From JAIBCM01 sp041395165 (GTDB lineage: Bacteria; Verrucomicrobiota; Verrucomicrobiia; JADLBR01; JAIBCM01): a stretch of 64,000 bases of DNA. The stretch is from the NCBI GenBank assembly GCA_041395165.1, contig JAWLBA010000002.1:62001-126000 (forward strand), written 5' to 3'. Shown here piece after piece: positions 42,896-52,967 of this stretch (its first letter is position 1; each line of letters begins with the position of its first letter). The translations under genes were made by a program, and so were the position numbers. The notes beneath the pieces were generated by a model. The model made no database searches. It was not told the DNA's origin and saw only the letters and a list, made by a program, of their open reading frames with translations.

Positions 42896-45537
42896 TTAAG
42901 GGGTTTGAGGTTTTACCACGGCCACAACATAATGTTTTTGTGAAAAATATTTTTTAGCAATGGCAGCAATGTCTTCTGGAGTAAGCGATTGAATTTTTGT
43001 TTCATATTGCTGATAAAAATTGGCGCCCAATCCATATAAGGTATCCAAAACGGCGAGCTGTGCAAAACCTCCATTGCTTTGACGTGCCATTTTTTGAGCG
43101 CCGAGCAATTTAGCCTTAGCGCGCTGCACTTCTTCTTGGCTTAAGCCGTGTTCTGCTAAAATGCGAATTTCTTCCAATAAGTCGTGAGTGACTTTATCTG
43201 CTTTCGCTGGATCAGTTCCAGCGTAAAAAATAAAATAACCCGGTTCCAACCCTAAGCGTTGGGCGGCTCCCACGAAATAAGCGAGCCCTTGTTCTTCGCG
43301 AATTTTGATGAAAAGTCGTGAACCCAAATCAGATAAAGCTTCTTCTAAAAGATCTAACGCGGGCCGATCAGGATCGGTGACGGAAACTCCTCGAAATCCA
43401 ATTTGGACAATGGCCTGAGATTTATCAATGACTTCATGAACTTGAAGATTGGTGGATAAAACAGATGGTGCAGCGATGCCAAGCGTTGGCAATGGTCGTT
43501 GAGGCACAGAGGAAAAATATTTTTCCAGTTCTGTTAAGACTTGTTTTTTATCCACAGCGCCAAAAACGGCAATAGCGAGATTGGACGACACGCAAAGTTT
43601 TTGATAAAAATCTTTTATCATTTGAGAGTTCAAGGAGCTGATGCTTTCTGTTGTGCCTAGTGGATTTCTTCCATAGGCGCCATCAAGGAAAAGGTGGCGT
43701 CTTAAAAGATTACGACAAACTGCCATGGGCTCGTCTTTTCTTGTTGAAGCGCGGCCAGTTGTAGAAGTTTTTCTTTTTTCACTTCTTCTTCAGGAAATTG
43801 AGAATGAAGTAGCACGTCTGAGGCAAGCGCGATGCCTTGATTGAGATCAGATTTTAAAACGTCAACTTGTAAACTGGTAGTGTTAAAACCGCTATCAACA
43901 TCGATGCTACCACCAAGATTTTCTAGTTCATTGGCAATTTGTTCTGTCGTGCGATTTTTTGTGCCTTTGAGTAACGATTGTGTAGTAAGATGGGTGATGC
44001 CTTGATTGGTTGGGTTTTCAAATAACGCTCCAGATTTGAAGGAAATTCTTACCGAAGCTAAAGGCAAGCGATCATTTTCACCGATGATCACGGGAATGCC
44101 GTTGCTGAGTTGATGCGTTTCTATAGATAATGAAGCGACTTCATTAGTAGCTGAAACAACGTGAGCTGCAGGTGATAAAGAACCTTTAGGGTTCAAAGAG
44201 ACAAGGGTTAAATTGTCGTCGTTAAAATAAGTTTTTGCCACACGTTGGATATCTTCAGCAGTTACAGCTTGAATCTTTTTAAGATAATTTTCGGAAAAAT
44301 TGAGATCGTTTGCAACAAACCAACTGGAACCGATGTCTGCAGCTTGACCTGCCATGGTTTGCAATTGATTCAGGTGCGAGGCCAGCGTTTGTTTGCGCGC
44401 TTTTTCGAGTTCTAAAGCAGAGATGGGGGCATTTTTTATTTTTTCGATTTCATCCAGGATTGCGTTTTGTGCCTCTTCCCGTTTTTCAGCATTACACACA
44501 GCGCTTATGGCAAATAAACCGGCTTCTCCAGGTGTGAAAGAGAAGGCGCCGATAGAATGAACTAAAGCGCGTTTTTCTAAAATTTCCTGATCCAATCGCG
44601 AGCTTCGTCCTTGTCCTAGCACGACACTTAACAAATCAAGCGCATAAACATCAGGATGCGTAATGGAAGGAATATGGTAACACAAACGAAGCTGGGTGAG
44701 TGAAGTGTTAAATTCCTGATGTTGCTCGCGTCGACCGAGTTGCTCTGGTTCTTTAGGAATGAAAATTTCTTTACAAACACGACGCTTTTCCTGTTTTACC
44801 AAAGGTTCCAGGTGTTTTTTTATTTCTGAGAACGAAACATCCCCAACAATAATAAAAGTTAAATTATTTGGAGCATAGCGAGCGTGATAATAGTCCAGGA
44901 CATCTTGGCGTGTAAGACGGTTGTAAATATCCAAATAGCCGATTACCGGATAACGATAAGGATGTTCATGATAAGCCGTTTCAAACATGAGTTCCGAAGC
45001 CATTCGCTCAGGGCTATCGAAACCCATCGCAAATTCGCGACGGATCACTTCTTGTTCTTTGGCATATTCTCCTTCAGGCAAAGTGGAGTGAAAAATGGCA
45101 TCGGTTAAAATATCCAACAACGTTTTCCAGCCTGAACTTGGCGCATCGACATAGAAAACAGTGCGATCGAAAGAGGTGTAAGCATTCATATACCCACCCA
45201 CTCCTTGCACCGTTTGCGCAATTTCTGAAAGGCCGCGAGTTTGGGTGCCTTTAAAAAGCATGTGTTCCAAAATGTGAGATAAACCAGCGCCTATCCACTT
45301 ATCTTCATGGATACTTCCGGTGCGACACCATGCTTGCACGGAAACCACCGGAGCCGAACGGTCTTCACGAACAATCAGTGTCAACCCATTATCAAAAGTA
45401 AATTGCGAAGTTTTGCTTTCAGGAATTTGAAGTGCAGGGGAAGAGGTTACCGATGGTGTGCTAAAAAGTGCCATTTGAAAGTTCATGATAATCCAAAGTC
45501 CGCATCCTGCCAACCCGCCCGCTGTCTTTGCTCTCAT
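42896..45537 (-). CDS. Double M16 zinc peptidase (one frameshift)
   Basis: The repaired protein of about 880 residues has two M16 halves. The first is active-looking: FDNGLTLIVREDRSAPVVSV, then SHILEHMLFKGT with the inverted zinc motif HxxEH at residues 88-92, and the downstream Glu region NAYTSFDRTVFYVDAPSSGW. The second half (LSNGIPVIIGENDRLPLASV, GITHLTTQSLLKGT) has HLTTQ in place of HxxEH and is probably structural. A run TTTT at 43736-43739 needs one more base to restore LQQEKDEPMAVCRNLLRRHL, joining both frames. The start at 45537 overlaps the upstream stop (ATGA). Members of this group degrade peptides in the periplasm; substrate unknown. Confidence 0.88.
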
Positions 45538-46028
45538 AGTTTTGGAGCTTTAGACGTGTTATCTTTCTTTTTATTAGATCGAACTTTTTTATTTTTCAGA
45601 TTTTTACGAGTTTTAAGCGTCACGATCGAAGCGCGACGTTCCTCAGGCAGGAAAGGTTTTACAAAAGCCTCGTCAAAGTCGTAACCTTTTTTAAAATCTT
45701 CAAGGCTATCGCTTTCCGTTTTCCCAAAAACACCGAGATTTACTAAATTAAAAACAATTTGCCCAAAATCTTCGCATTGGCGCAGTCCCCAATATTCCAG
45801 AAGAGTTTTTCCCATAGGGCCGTATTGCTTTAAAGTATAAATTCGAATGCCTTCCAACAATTCTTGACCACTGATGTGCTGCGGTGCGGAATTTTTGGAA
45901 GAATTCTTTTTTAAAATTTTCGTCGTAAAATCCAAGGCCTCTTTAATAAATTGATAAGCGTCAATGGAATAACGAGAATCCAAAACCACAATTTGCTCGA
46001 GCGCTTGTTGAAAAGAAATTTTAGCCAT
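45534..46028 (-). CDS. Minf_1886 family protein
   Basis: The 164-residue protein starting at 46028 reads MAKISFQQALEQIVVLDSRY then SIDAYQFIKEALDFTTKILK, and contains GQELLEGIRIYTLKQYGPMG with LLEYWGLRQCEDFGQIVFNL. This matches the small family first named from Methylacidiphilum (Minf_1886), described for Planctomycetes and Verrucomicrobia, which is the best lineage marker here. The C-terminus is very basic (RKNLKNKKVRSNKKKD). Function is unknown. It is preceded by a tiny membrane-protein gene one base away and followed by the M16 protease with an ATGA overlap. Confidence 0.87.
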   Translation of the reverse strand: MAKISFQQALEQIVVLDSRYSIDAYQFIKEALDFTTKILKKNSSKNSAPQHISGQELLEGIRIYTLKQYGPMGKTLLEYWGLRQCEDFGQIVFNLVNLGVFGKTESDSLEDFKKGYDFDEAFVKPFLPEERRASIVTLKTRKNLKNKKVRSNKKKDNTSKAPKL

Positions 46029-46029
46029 G

Positions 46030-46161
46030 TTACAACGATACTGAAAGATTAGACTCAATAGCAGAGCGGGAAGAGCGGTAAGCTTTCACTCCCGCTCCCA
46101 CTAAAAACACACTCATGATAGCGATAATCACCATTTGCTCTTTACGCGTTAACTGCCACAT
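46030..46161 (-). CDS. Small single-TM protein (43 residues)
   Basis: The frame gives MWQLTRKEQMVIIAIMSVFL then VGAGVKAYRSSRSAIESNLS and VSL before the stop. The LTRKEQMVII start and a single TM helix resemble short membrane proteins found before helix-hairpin-helix or conserved hypothetical genes, but I cannot name a family. The stop codon ends one base before the Minf_1886 start, which suggests translational coupling. It is too short for most gene finders. Confidence 0.5.
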   Translation of the reverse strand: MWQLTRKEQMVIIAIMSVFLVGAGVKAYRSSRSAIESNLSVSL

Positions 46162-46327
46162 AATAATAACTCATGTTGCCTTAAATTTTTTTTGGTGCAA
46201 GATTCAAAATGAAAATAAAAAGCAAATTTTTTAAAAAGGAAGTGAAGCTAAAGAAAAGGTTTAATTGAATAAAATGATTGCAGCCCTCATCCAAATCCTG
46301 TGTTTCAAAGAAAGAAAGGAATCGTTC

Positions 46328-46918
46328 ATGAAAAAAATATTATCATTCCTCGTTACTTTATCGCTTGCAAGTTTAGCTCAAGCAATTGAAGTGGGTAAAA
46401 GTGCTCCAGAATTTTCTGTTAAAGATTGTTGTGGTGAAGAGGTTAAACTGTCCGATTATAAAGGCAAAACCGTGGTCCTGGAATGGACTAACCCGGAGTG
46501 CCCTTTTGTTAAAAAATATTATGACGGCGGTCATATGCAGGATTTGCAAAAAAAATATACCGATAAGGGCGTAATTTGGTTGCGCATCAATTCTTCAGCA
46601 CCAGGCAAACAAGGCTATTTGAAAGATATGGAGGAAGCCATGGAGTTGACAAAAAAACAAAAAGCCAAAGCCACGAAGCTATTGCTCGACTCTGACGGTC
46701 ATGTCGGAAAACTTTATGACGCCAAAACGACCCCTCACATGTTTGTGATTAATACCGCAGGGGTTCTCGTTTATGCCGGTGCTATTGATAATGATCCTGA
46801 CACTTCTTACGATCCCAAAGCCAAAAATTATGTCGCGGACGCTTTGGATGCTGCGCTTACTAACAAATCTGTGGAAACAGCCAATACTCAACCTTACGGC
46901 TGCTCCGTGAAATATTGA
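46328..46918 (+). CDS. Secreted redoxin (AhpC/TSA-type thioredoxin fold)
   Basis: The ATG at 46328, preceded by agaaagg, gives MKKILSFLVTLSLASLAQAI, a clean signal peptide; an upstream in-frame ATG adds a poor N-terminus. The mature protein has VGKSAPEFSVKDCCGEEVKL, SDYKGKTVVLEWTNPECPFV with a single active-site Cys (no CxxC), INSSAPGKQGYLKDMEEAME, TTPHMFVINTAGVLVYAGAI and a C-terminal QPYGCSVKY. This is a periplasmic peroxiredoxin-like subgroup of about 196 residues. The reductant and role (peroxide reduction or thiol relay) are unclear. It stands alone. Confidence 0.85.
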   Translation: MKKILSFLVTLSLASLAQAIEVGKSAPEFSVKDCCGEEVKLSDYKGKTVVLEWTNPECPFVKKYYDGGHMQDLQKKYTDKGVIWLRINSSAPGKQGYLKDMEEAMELTKKQKAKATKLLLDSDGHVGKLYDAKTTPHMFVINTAGVLVYAGAIDNDPDTSYDPKAKNYVADALDAALTNKSVETANTQPYGCSVKY

Positions 46919-46972
46919 GATCATTTAATAGGTTGGTTTTTAACTCAGTCTTGATAAAATCGAGGCTGAGTT

Positions 46973-47893
46973 ATGGTTTCTAGCGATGCATATCAGGGTT
47001 TGTTGACTGATCAAATTGAGAATTATCTCAATTATCTTACCGTTGAAAAAGGCGCGTCGACCAATTACCGTTTGATGAATCAGCGAGCGCTCCGAAAATT
47101 TTTTGGCGCTTTGGAGGTTTCTTCCCTTGAGGCAATTCAACCTGAACAGTTACGCGATTTTTTAACGATAGAAAAACGCGGGGGTCGACGACCCGCAGGT
47201 TTAAAAATTCTAACTATTGCTTTACGAAACTTTTTTCGATGGTGGTCGGAGCAGGAAAAAGGAAGAGAGAATCCCGCAGAATTTTTAGAGTTGCCGAAAC
47301 TGGATCGACGTTTGCCTGAAACTTTGTCGCAGGTGGAAATAGATCAGCTTTTGCGAGCACCTTTTGGAAACGACACTTTGGGTTTGCGAAATCGCGCGAT
47401 TTGTGAGCTTTTATATAGTTGCGGGGTGCGTGTTTCGGAGTTGGTCAATGCGCGATTAGAGAATGTAGATTTGGAAAAAGGTTATTTGCGCGTAATCGGT
47501 AAAGGGAATAAAGAGCGCTTGGTTCCAATGGGAAAAATTGCCATTCATGCGGTGCACGATTACTTGCAAAAAAGCCGTCCCCAGTTGACAAAAATTCATA
47601 CCGGTGGAGAAATTTTTTTAGGGCAGCATGGTCGCAAACTTACCATCACGCGAATTTGGGAAATTGTTCAAGTGCAGGCCCAAAGCGCGGGCATTCAAAA
47701 ACGTGTTTATCCTCACGCTTTGCGCCATTCGTTTGCTACGCATTTGTTGCAAAATGGCGCGGATCTTCGTGCGATTCAAGAAATGTTGGGTCATGCCGAT
47801 ATTGCCACAACTCAAATTTATACCCATGTCAATGATGCGGCGCTCAAAAGCGCACACTGGCATTTTCATCCGCGTTCGGGTAAGAAAAAGTAA
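46973..47893 (+). CDS. xerD: XerC/XerD-type tyrosine recombinase
   Basis: The 306-residue protein has an N-terminal SAM-like DNA-binding domain (DQIENYLNYLTVEKGASTNY) and a catalytic domain with the RHRHY residues: Arg in LLYSCGVRVSELVNARLENV, Lys in KGNKERLVPM, His/Arg in PHALRHSFATHLLQNGADLR, His in MLGHADIATTQ and Tyr in IYTHV. Length and motifs match chromosomal XerC/XerD, which resolve chromosome dimers at dif; no associated mobile ends are visible. C and D cannot be told apart with confidence. The rnc gene follows 17 bp downstream. Confidence 0.87.
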   Translation: MVSSDAYQGLLTDQIENYLNYLTVEKGASTNYRLMNQRALRKFFGALEVSSLEAIQPEQLRDFLTIEKRGGRRPAGLKILTIALRNFFRWWSEQEKGRENPAEFLELPKLDRRLPETLSQVEIDQLLRAPFGNDTLGLRNRAICELLYSCGVRVSELVNARLENVDLEKGYLRVIGKGNKERLVPMGKIAIHAVHDYLQKSRPQLTKIHTGGEIFLGQHGRKLTITRIWEIVQVQAQSAGIQKRVYPHALRHSFATHLLQNGADLRAIQEMLGHADIATTQIYTHVNDAALKSAHWHFHPRSGKKK

Positions 47894-47909
47894 AGTAAAA
47901 AAGATAGAA

Positions 47910-48641
47910 ATGGAATTGTTGGAAGAAAAAATTGGTTATCGGTTTTGCAATCCTGCCTTGCTTCAGGAAGCTTTAACTCATTCTTCGGTGCTTCATGAAA
48001 AACGCATGGCGCAACAAGACAATCAGCGATTGGAATATTTGGGTGATGCCGTTTTGCAATTACTGGCTTCGGAATTTTTATTCCAAGCTTGCCCAGAAGA
48101 AATAGAGGGTGTTCTCACTCAGCAGCGTGCTCATTTGGTTAATCGTCACGCGATTTGTGATTTAGCGCGTCATCTTGATGTGGGCAGTGCGTTGCTTCTG
48201 GGCAAAGGTGAAGAGGCGGATGGAGGACGCGAACGGCTTTCGAATTTGACTGATGCGATGGAAGCGATTTTGGGTGCGCTTTATTTGGATGGTGGTTGGG
48301 CAGCCACGGCAGAATTTGGCGAAAGAATTTTAAAACCGTTTTGGCAAAATTACAGTCAGCGCGTTGCTCCGGAAAATCCTAAAGGTCAGCTGCAAGAAAT
48401 TTTGCAATCGCAAGGATTGGAGACGCCCCATTATGAATTGATAAGTGCTCAAGGTCCAGATCATCGTCGTGATTACACCGTTTCGTTGAGATGGCGAGGT
48501 CGAGAAATTGGTTGTGGCCATGGTCACAGTAAAAAAGAGGCGGAAGTTAATGCCGCAGCAGCTGCATTACGCGATCAAAACTGGCTCGGATCGATTGACG
48601 CATCTTCTGTAGCTGATGACCCATCTCGTTCTGAGAAATGA
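47910..48641 (+). CDS. rnc: Ribonuclease III
   Basis: RNase III cleaves double-stranded RNA in rRNA and mRNA processing. The 243-residue protein starts MELLEEKIGYRFCNPALLQE and has ALTHSSVLHE, the signature NQRLEYLGDAVLQLLASEFL, then LSNLTDAMEAILGALYLDGG with the metal-binding Asp/Glu. The C-terminal dsRNA-binding domain begins PKGQLQEILQSQGLETPHYE and includes GHSKKEAEVNAAAAAL. The ATG at 47910 is chosen because the longer frame upstream overlaps the Xer gene. Its last 95 bp overlap the 3' end of glnE on the opposite strand. Confidence 0.93.
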   Translation: MELLEEKIGYRFCNPALLQEALTHSSVLHEKRMAQQDNQRLEYLGDAVLQLLASEFLFQACPEEIEGVLTQQRAHLVNRHAICDLARHLDVGSALLLGKGEEADGGRERLSNLTDAMEAILGALYLDGGWAATAEFGERILKPFWQNYSQRVAPENPKGQLQEILQSQGLETPHYELISAQGPDHRRDYTVSLRWRGREIGCGHGHSKKEAEVNAAAAALRDQNWLGSIDASSVADDPSRSEK

Positions 48642-51123
48642 ATCCAGCTCGTTGTGCTAAAGATTCCAACTCTTTTTCGTCACTAGGTAATTGTGCGCTG
48701 GCGTTAAATTCCCATTTTCTTAATGCGGATTCAATTTGACGTAAGAGTGCGTAACCTTTTAAAAAAATTTCTGCTTCTTGATGAAATTCTTGTTTCATCG
48801 CTTCCAAAGCGATTCGCGTAGAAGGCTCAAGAAAACCGCGTCGCATCTGCCAGGTTTGTGTGATAAATTCGATGTCCATTAATCCGCCTCGCCCTGTTTT
48901 AATTAATCGATCGTCAGGAGTGCCATGTGCGCGTTGTGTTTCGACGCGTTGTTTGATGTCGAGAATGTCATCCAGACAGCTTTTTTGCTGACCGCATTTA
49001 CGCCAAAGTTCAGCAACCTGTGTCATGAATGTTTCGATTTTTGGGGTGTCGCCACAAATAGGTCGAAATTTGGTGAAAGCTAGAAATTCCCACGTCTGCG
49101 CACGATTTTGATAATAAGAAATGGCTTGTTCAATAGGCAAAGTTAATGCACCGGCTTCGCCTTCAGGTCGAAGTCGAGCATCGGCATGATAAAGATGACC
49201 TTGAGGTGTGGCTTGGACGAGTGCGTTTAATAATTGACTGGCTTCTTGAGGATTGCCCTCCAGAAAAACTAGATCCAGATCGCTACCATAACTTAATTCT
49301 TTTCCGCCAAATTTTCCTGCTGCGATAATGATCAATGAAGAATTTTTGCTTAACCAGTGCACACAACTTTCTGCCAGTGCGCTATGTTGAGTCTCAACCT
49401 GAACGGGAGTGATCAGTTTCAAGGCATCTTGAATCGCAATGCGAAGTCCTTGTTCCCAACGCCACAGACGAAGAGATTCTAAATTATCCAAGAAAGCTGT
49501 TTGTTTTTCATAATCGTTTCGGCCCCAAACTGAGTCAATTTCGCCTTCTCGACAAACCATCTCTAGCCAATCGGGATGATTGACCAAAAGATCGCGAAAC
49601 CATCGACTCGAATCAAACAAACACAATAAAAGTTCCAGCACTTTAGGATTAGAGAGCCAGGTTTCATACAATTGTCCGCGCGAACCGTAGCGCTCAATAA
49701 ACCGTTCTAAGCCAATCAAAACATCGCTCGGAGCGACTAAACCACTGAGCTGTTGAGCGAGTTGGGATTCTAACTGTCGGAAAAGTTGTTTGGTGCGCGG
49801 GGCGACATTGAGAAAGTTTGAGCCTTCTTGCAGCTCCTGCAAAGTTCGCTGCGCGTCCGGCGAAAGCGGAGGCCAGACGATTTCATTTTTTGCTGCTTTA
49901 TCGGTTTCAGAATCTTCGATGAGTTGATCAAACCATCCTCTAACCTGCTTGCGATATTGAGTGCATAACTCATCGAAATTTTCCAATGAAGAAAAACCTA
50001 AACTTTTTGCAATTTTTGTTCTGATATCGCGATTAGCGGGAATGAGGTGAGTTTGCGCTTCTTCTCGCATTTGGATGCGGTGCTCCAAACGTCGAAAGAA
50101 AAGATAGGCTTCTCGCAGCTCATTAACCGCAGAACGAGACATCAGACTAGTTTGATTGAGTTTTTCTAAACATTTTAATGTGCTGGTTTCTTGTAAAAAA
50201 GTGTGACGTCCACCATGAAGTAATTGATAAACCTGAACAATAAACTCAATTTCGCGAATGCCGCCGATGCCTCGTTTCAAATCGCTTTCGCGTGTTTCGT
50301 GATCGAGCAATTCTGTTTCCATGCGCTGCTTCAAATGCGCTACGGATTGCACCACATCGGAACTTGGATTTTTGGGATAACAGAACGATTGCAACATCAT
50401 TTGCAATTCGTAAGTTAATTCTGCGCTGCCTGCGACACGACGCGCTTTCATGAGCGCCAAGCGTTCCCACGTTTCGCCAAAGGCGGCATAATAATTTTCT
50501 GCGCTATCCAACGAACGGGTTAAGGGCCCAGAGTCGCCTTCGGGCCGTAATCGCAAATCCAATCGAAATAAATTACCTTCTTTGGTGCGCTGAGTGAAAT
50601 GATTGGCAAAAAGTCGACCCCAGCGTTCGAACCATTCGTGGTAAGTGAGATGTTGTGACAGTTGCCCTTCTTCGCCATAGAATAAAATTAAATCTACATC
50701 GGAAGAGTAATTGAGTTCATTGCCACCCAACTTCCCTAAGCCAAGAATTAAAAAATCGGTCTCAGGAATGTCTCCTTTTTCTCGCATTTCCTGATAAGCG
50801 ATTTCGGCTGTCGTTTGAATGCATAAATCGGCTAATGCTGACAAGTGAGCCATGCTTGTTTGCAGGGAAACGGTGTTGCTCCAATCTTGAAATCCGATGA
50901 GAACCATTTCGCGTCGTTTCATGCGACGCAAAGCATCTAATCTTTGGTTCGATGATGAGAAAGGCTGCCATGAAATTTTGGCTTCGCGTTGTAAAACAGA
51001 TGAAGTACGTGATGCAGAGGAATGGGTTTGTGATAAAATCCATTCACGCCATTCTGGAAAGAGTTCCAGAGACGCTCGCGAAACGGGCGAAAACTCTAGA
51101 AAGGTATCGAACTGGGTTTCCAC
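48547..51123 (-). CDS. glnE: Glutamine synthetase adenylyltransferase/deadenylase
   Basis: GlnE adds and removes AMP on glutamine synthetase in response to nitrogen status. The 858-residue protein has two nucleotidyltransferase halves: the N-terminal one with LGLGKLGGNELNYSSDVDLI and the C-terminal one with IIAAGKFGGKELSYGSDLDL. Each is followed by a helical domain (RGIGGIREIEFIVQVYQLLH and KTGRGGLMDIEFITQTWQMR). The start is a GTG at 51123. It is a little shorter than E. coli GlnE (about 945). The gene is intact and convergent with rnc, overlapping by 95 bp. Confidence 0.93.
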   Translation of the reverse strand: METQFDTFLEFSPVSRASLELFPEWREWILSQTHSSASRTSSVLQREAKISWQPFSSSNQRLDALRRMKRREMVLIGFQDWSNTVSLQTSMAHLSALADLCIQTTAEIAYQEMREKGDIPETDFLILGLGKLGGNELNYSSDVDLILFYGEEGQLSQHLTYHEWFERWGRLFANHFTQRTKEGNLFRLDLRLRPEGDSGPLTRSLDSAENYYAAFGETWERLALMKARRVAGSAELTYELQMMLQSFCYPKNPSSDVVQSVAHLKQRMETELLDHETRESDLKRGIGGIREIEFIVQVYQLLHGGRHTFLQETSTLKCLEKLNQTSLMSRSAVNELREAYLFFRRLEHRIQMREEAQTHLIPANRDIRTKIAKSLGFSSLENFDELCTQYRKQVRGWFDQLIEDSETDKAAKNEIVWPPLSPDAQRTLQELQEGSNFLNVAPRTKQLFRQLESQLAQQLSGLVAPSDVLIGLERFIERYGSRGQLYETWLSNPKVLELLLCLFDSSRWFRDLLVNHPDWLEMVCREGEIDSVWGRNDYEKQTAFLDNLESLRLWRWEQGLRIAIQDALKLITPVQVETQHSALAESCVHWLSKNSSLIIIAAGKFGGKELSYGSDLDLVFLEGNPQEASQLLNALVQATPQGHLYHADARLRPEGEAGALTLPIEQAISYYQNRAQTWEFLAFTKFRPICGDTPKIETFMTQVAELWRKCGQQKSCLDDILDIKQRVETQRAHGTPDDRLIKTGRGGLMDIEFITQTWQMRRGFLEPSTRIALEAMKQEFHQEAEIFLKGYALLRQIESALRKWEFNASAQLPSDEKELESLAQRAGFISQNEMGHQLQKMRQSIRASFDRVMQLLRH

Positions 51124-51209
51124 GTTTTTCTTTTAACACAATCACCAAAAAACGGTGAATGATAAAAAAATTATGGTTTTACTGCACCGAATTTGAGAGG
51201 ATGAAATTT

Positions 51210-52919
51210 ATGCGTGGGTTGATATCGTACTTTCAAAAAATTCCGCAGCGATGGCGTGGTATTTTAGGGGTTTGCCTTTTTGGGTTGGTTGCCAGTTTGG
51301 GGGCTGTCGGGTTTCAACTGGTTATTAACTGGATTTATCAATTTGGCTTTATTAGGGCGAGTCATTCGCCGCATTTTCTTTGGATCAGTCTTGGCGTGAT
51401 TTCTGTCGGTTCATTGATTTCAGGATGGTTGTTGAGCAGCTTTTGTCCGGAAGCGGCAGGTAGCGGGATTCCGCAACTTAAGCTGGCGTTTTGGAAGGAG
51501 TTTGGTCATACACCGCGACGCATTGCCTGGGTGAAGTTTGTTGCTGGCGCTTTGAGTATTGGAGGCGGACAAAGTTTGGGGCGCGAGGGGCCGAGTGTGC
51601 AAATTGGAGGTAGTTTGGCTTCGACCGTGGCAGGATGGTTTGGGTTTGCGAAACAAAATAAGCGTGCTGCTGCGGCAGCCGGTGCTGCTGCGGGTCTTGC
51701 GGCTGCTTTTAATGCGCCGCTAGCCGGGGTAGCTTTTGTGCTTGAGGAAATTTTAGAGGATCTCAACAGTCGTTTTCTGGGTGCTGTCTTGGTAGCAGCG
51801 GTGATTGGCGCTTTTGTGGTGCACGCTTTTGTTGGACCTCAACCGGCTTTTGAGTTGCCTCGAATTGGTGAGCCGACTTGGCGCGCTTATTTATTGATTC
51901 CTGTTGTGGCAGCAATAGCAGCGTTGGTGGGAGTTTTTTTTCAACGTTGGTGTTTGCAATTGCGAATGGCGACCAAAAAACTTCATGTTATTCCAAGAAT
52001 GTTGCATCCATTTATCGGTGGGGTAATCACTTGGGGCATCGGCATTGCGGTATTTTACACAACGGGTCGGCTAGGGGTATTTAGTTTGGGTTATGAAGAT
52101 TTATCGGCGGCTTTGAATCATCGTGTTGTATGGCAAATTGCTGCGATTTTGTGTGTGGCAAAATTGGCGTCTACGATTATCTGTTATGGTTTGGGAGGGT
52201 GCGGCGGTATTTTTTCGCCGAATCTTTTTTTTGGTGGCATGTGTGGCGTGGTGATTGCAGGTTTGAGTTCTTATTTTTTTGATTTGACCGATTCGGGCAA
52301 ACTATTGTTGATAGTGGGAGGAATGAGCGCTTGTTTAGGGGCTGTGGTGCAAGCGCCGGTGACAGCGATTCTAATTATTTTTGAGATGACGCATCAATTT
52401 GCACTCATTCCAGGTTTAATGCTTGCGGGTTTGGTGAGTCAAGCCGTTGCTCGTTCACTTAATCATACTAATTTTTATGAAGAGGTTTTGCTCCAAGACG
52501 GTCATGCCATGGAACATATTATTCCACCGCGCGATTTGCAAAGTTGGCAGAACCTTCCGGCGTCCGCTATTGCTAATTTTGATCCTGTAACGGTGGAGCG
52601 ATTGGAAGAAAAAGAATTGAAAGAACTGCTTGGGCGCGCGCCTTATCGATATTTTCCGGTGGTGGAAAATGGCAAGTTAAAAGGAATTTTAGCGCGGACA
52701 GAAATTGATGCGGCGCGGGAAGAAAATCGGCCTGCGCAATTATTGCCGGCAAGCACCATTCGCCCCAAACAAACTATTCGTGAATGTCAGAATGCGCTTA
52801 TTGAATCGGTTGCGGGAATCGTGGTGCTGACGGATAAGCCCGAAGGCATGCCGCTTGCTGTGCTCACGCTTCATGACGTTTTGCGAACGCAAATTGCAAT
52901 GAGCGAGCGCGAAGGGTAA
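51210..52919 (+). CDS. ClC-family chloride channel/antiporter with CBS domains
   Basis: The protein of about 569 residues has the ClC core: GSGIPQLKLAFWKEFGH (selectivity GSGIP), GGGQSLGREGPSVQIGGSLA with the gating Glu of GREGP, and GLGGCGGIFSPNLFFGGMCG with the GxFxP motif; about 16-18 membrane helices are expected. The C-terminus has CBS-like repeats (ASAIANFDPVTVERLEEKEL and TIRECQNALIESVAGIVVLT). The start is set to 51210: gagagg lies directly before the ATG at 51201, leaving no spacing, but nine bases before the ATG at 51210. The gating Glu suggests H+/Cl- exchange or gated channel. Confidence 0.9.
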   Translation: MRGLISYFQKIPQRWRGILGVCLFGLVASLGAVGFQLVINWIYQFGFIRASHSPHFLWISLGVISVGSLISGWLLSSFCPEAAGSGIPQLKLAFWKEFGHTPRRIAWVKFVAGALSIGGGQSLGREGPSVQIGGSLASTVAGWFGFAKQNKRAAAAAGAAAGLAAAFNAPLAGVAFVLEEILEDLNSRFLGAVLVAAVIGAFVVHAFVGPQPAFELPRIGEPTWRAYLLIPVVAAIAALVGVFFQRWCLQLRMATKKLHVIPRMLHPFIGGVITWGIGIAVFYTTGRLGVFSLGYEDLSAALNHRVVWQIAAILCVAKLASTIICYGLGGCGGIFSPNLFFGGMCGVVIAGLSSYFFDLTDSGKLLLIVGGMSACLGAVVQAPVTAILIIFEMTHQFALIPGLMLAGLVSQAVARSLNHTNFYEEVLLQDGHAMEHIIPPRDLQSWQNLPASAIANFDPVTVERLEEKELKELLGRAPYRYFPVVENGKLKGILARTEIDAAREENRPAQLLPASTIRPKQTIRECQNALIESVAGIVVLTDKPEGMPLAVLTLHDVLRTQIAMSEREG

Positions 52920-52967
52920 ACGAGCATTGATTTGTGTTTTTTTAATTTCTTGCTTGAATAAAGGGCT

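Noticed and set aside
46973..47893. Integrase of an integrated element
   Set aside because: Length and motifs match chromosomal XerC/D, neighbours are housekeeping genes, and no attachment repeats were seen.
51143..51160. tcacc-aaaaaac-ggtga hairpin between glnE and the ClC gene
   Set aside because: Five-base stem without a T-run; chance occurrence likely.
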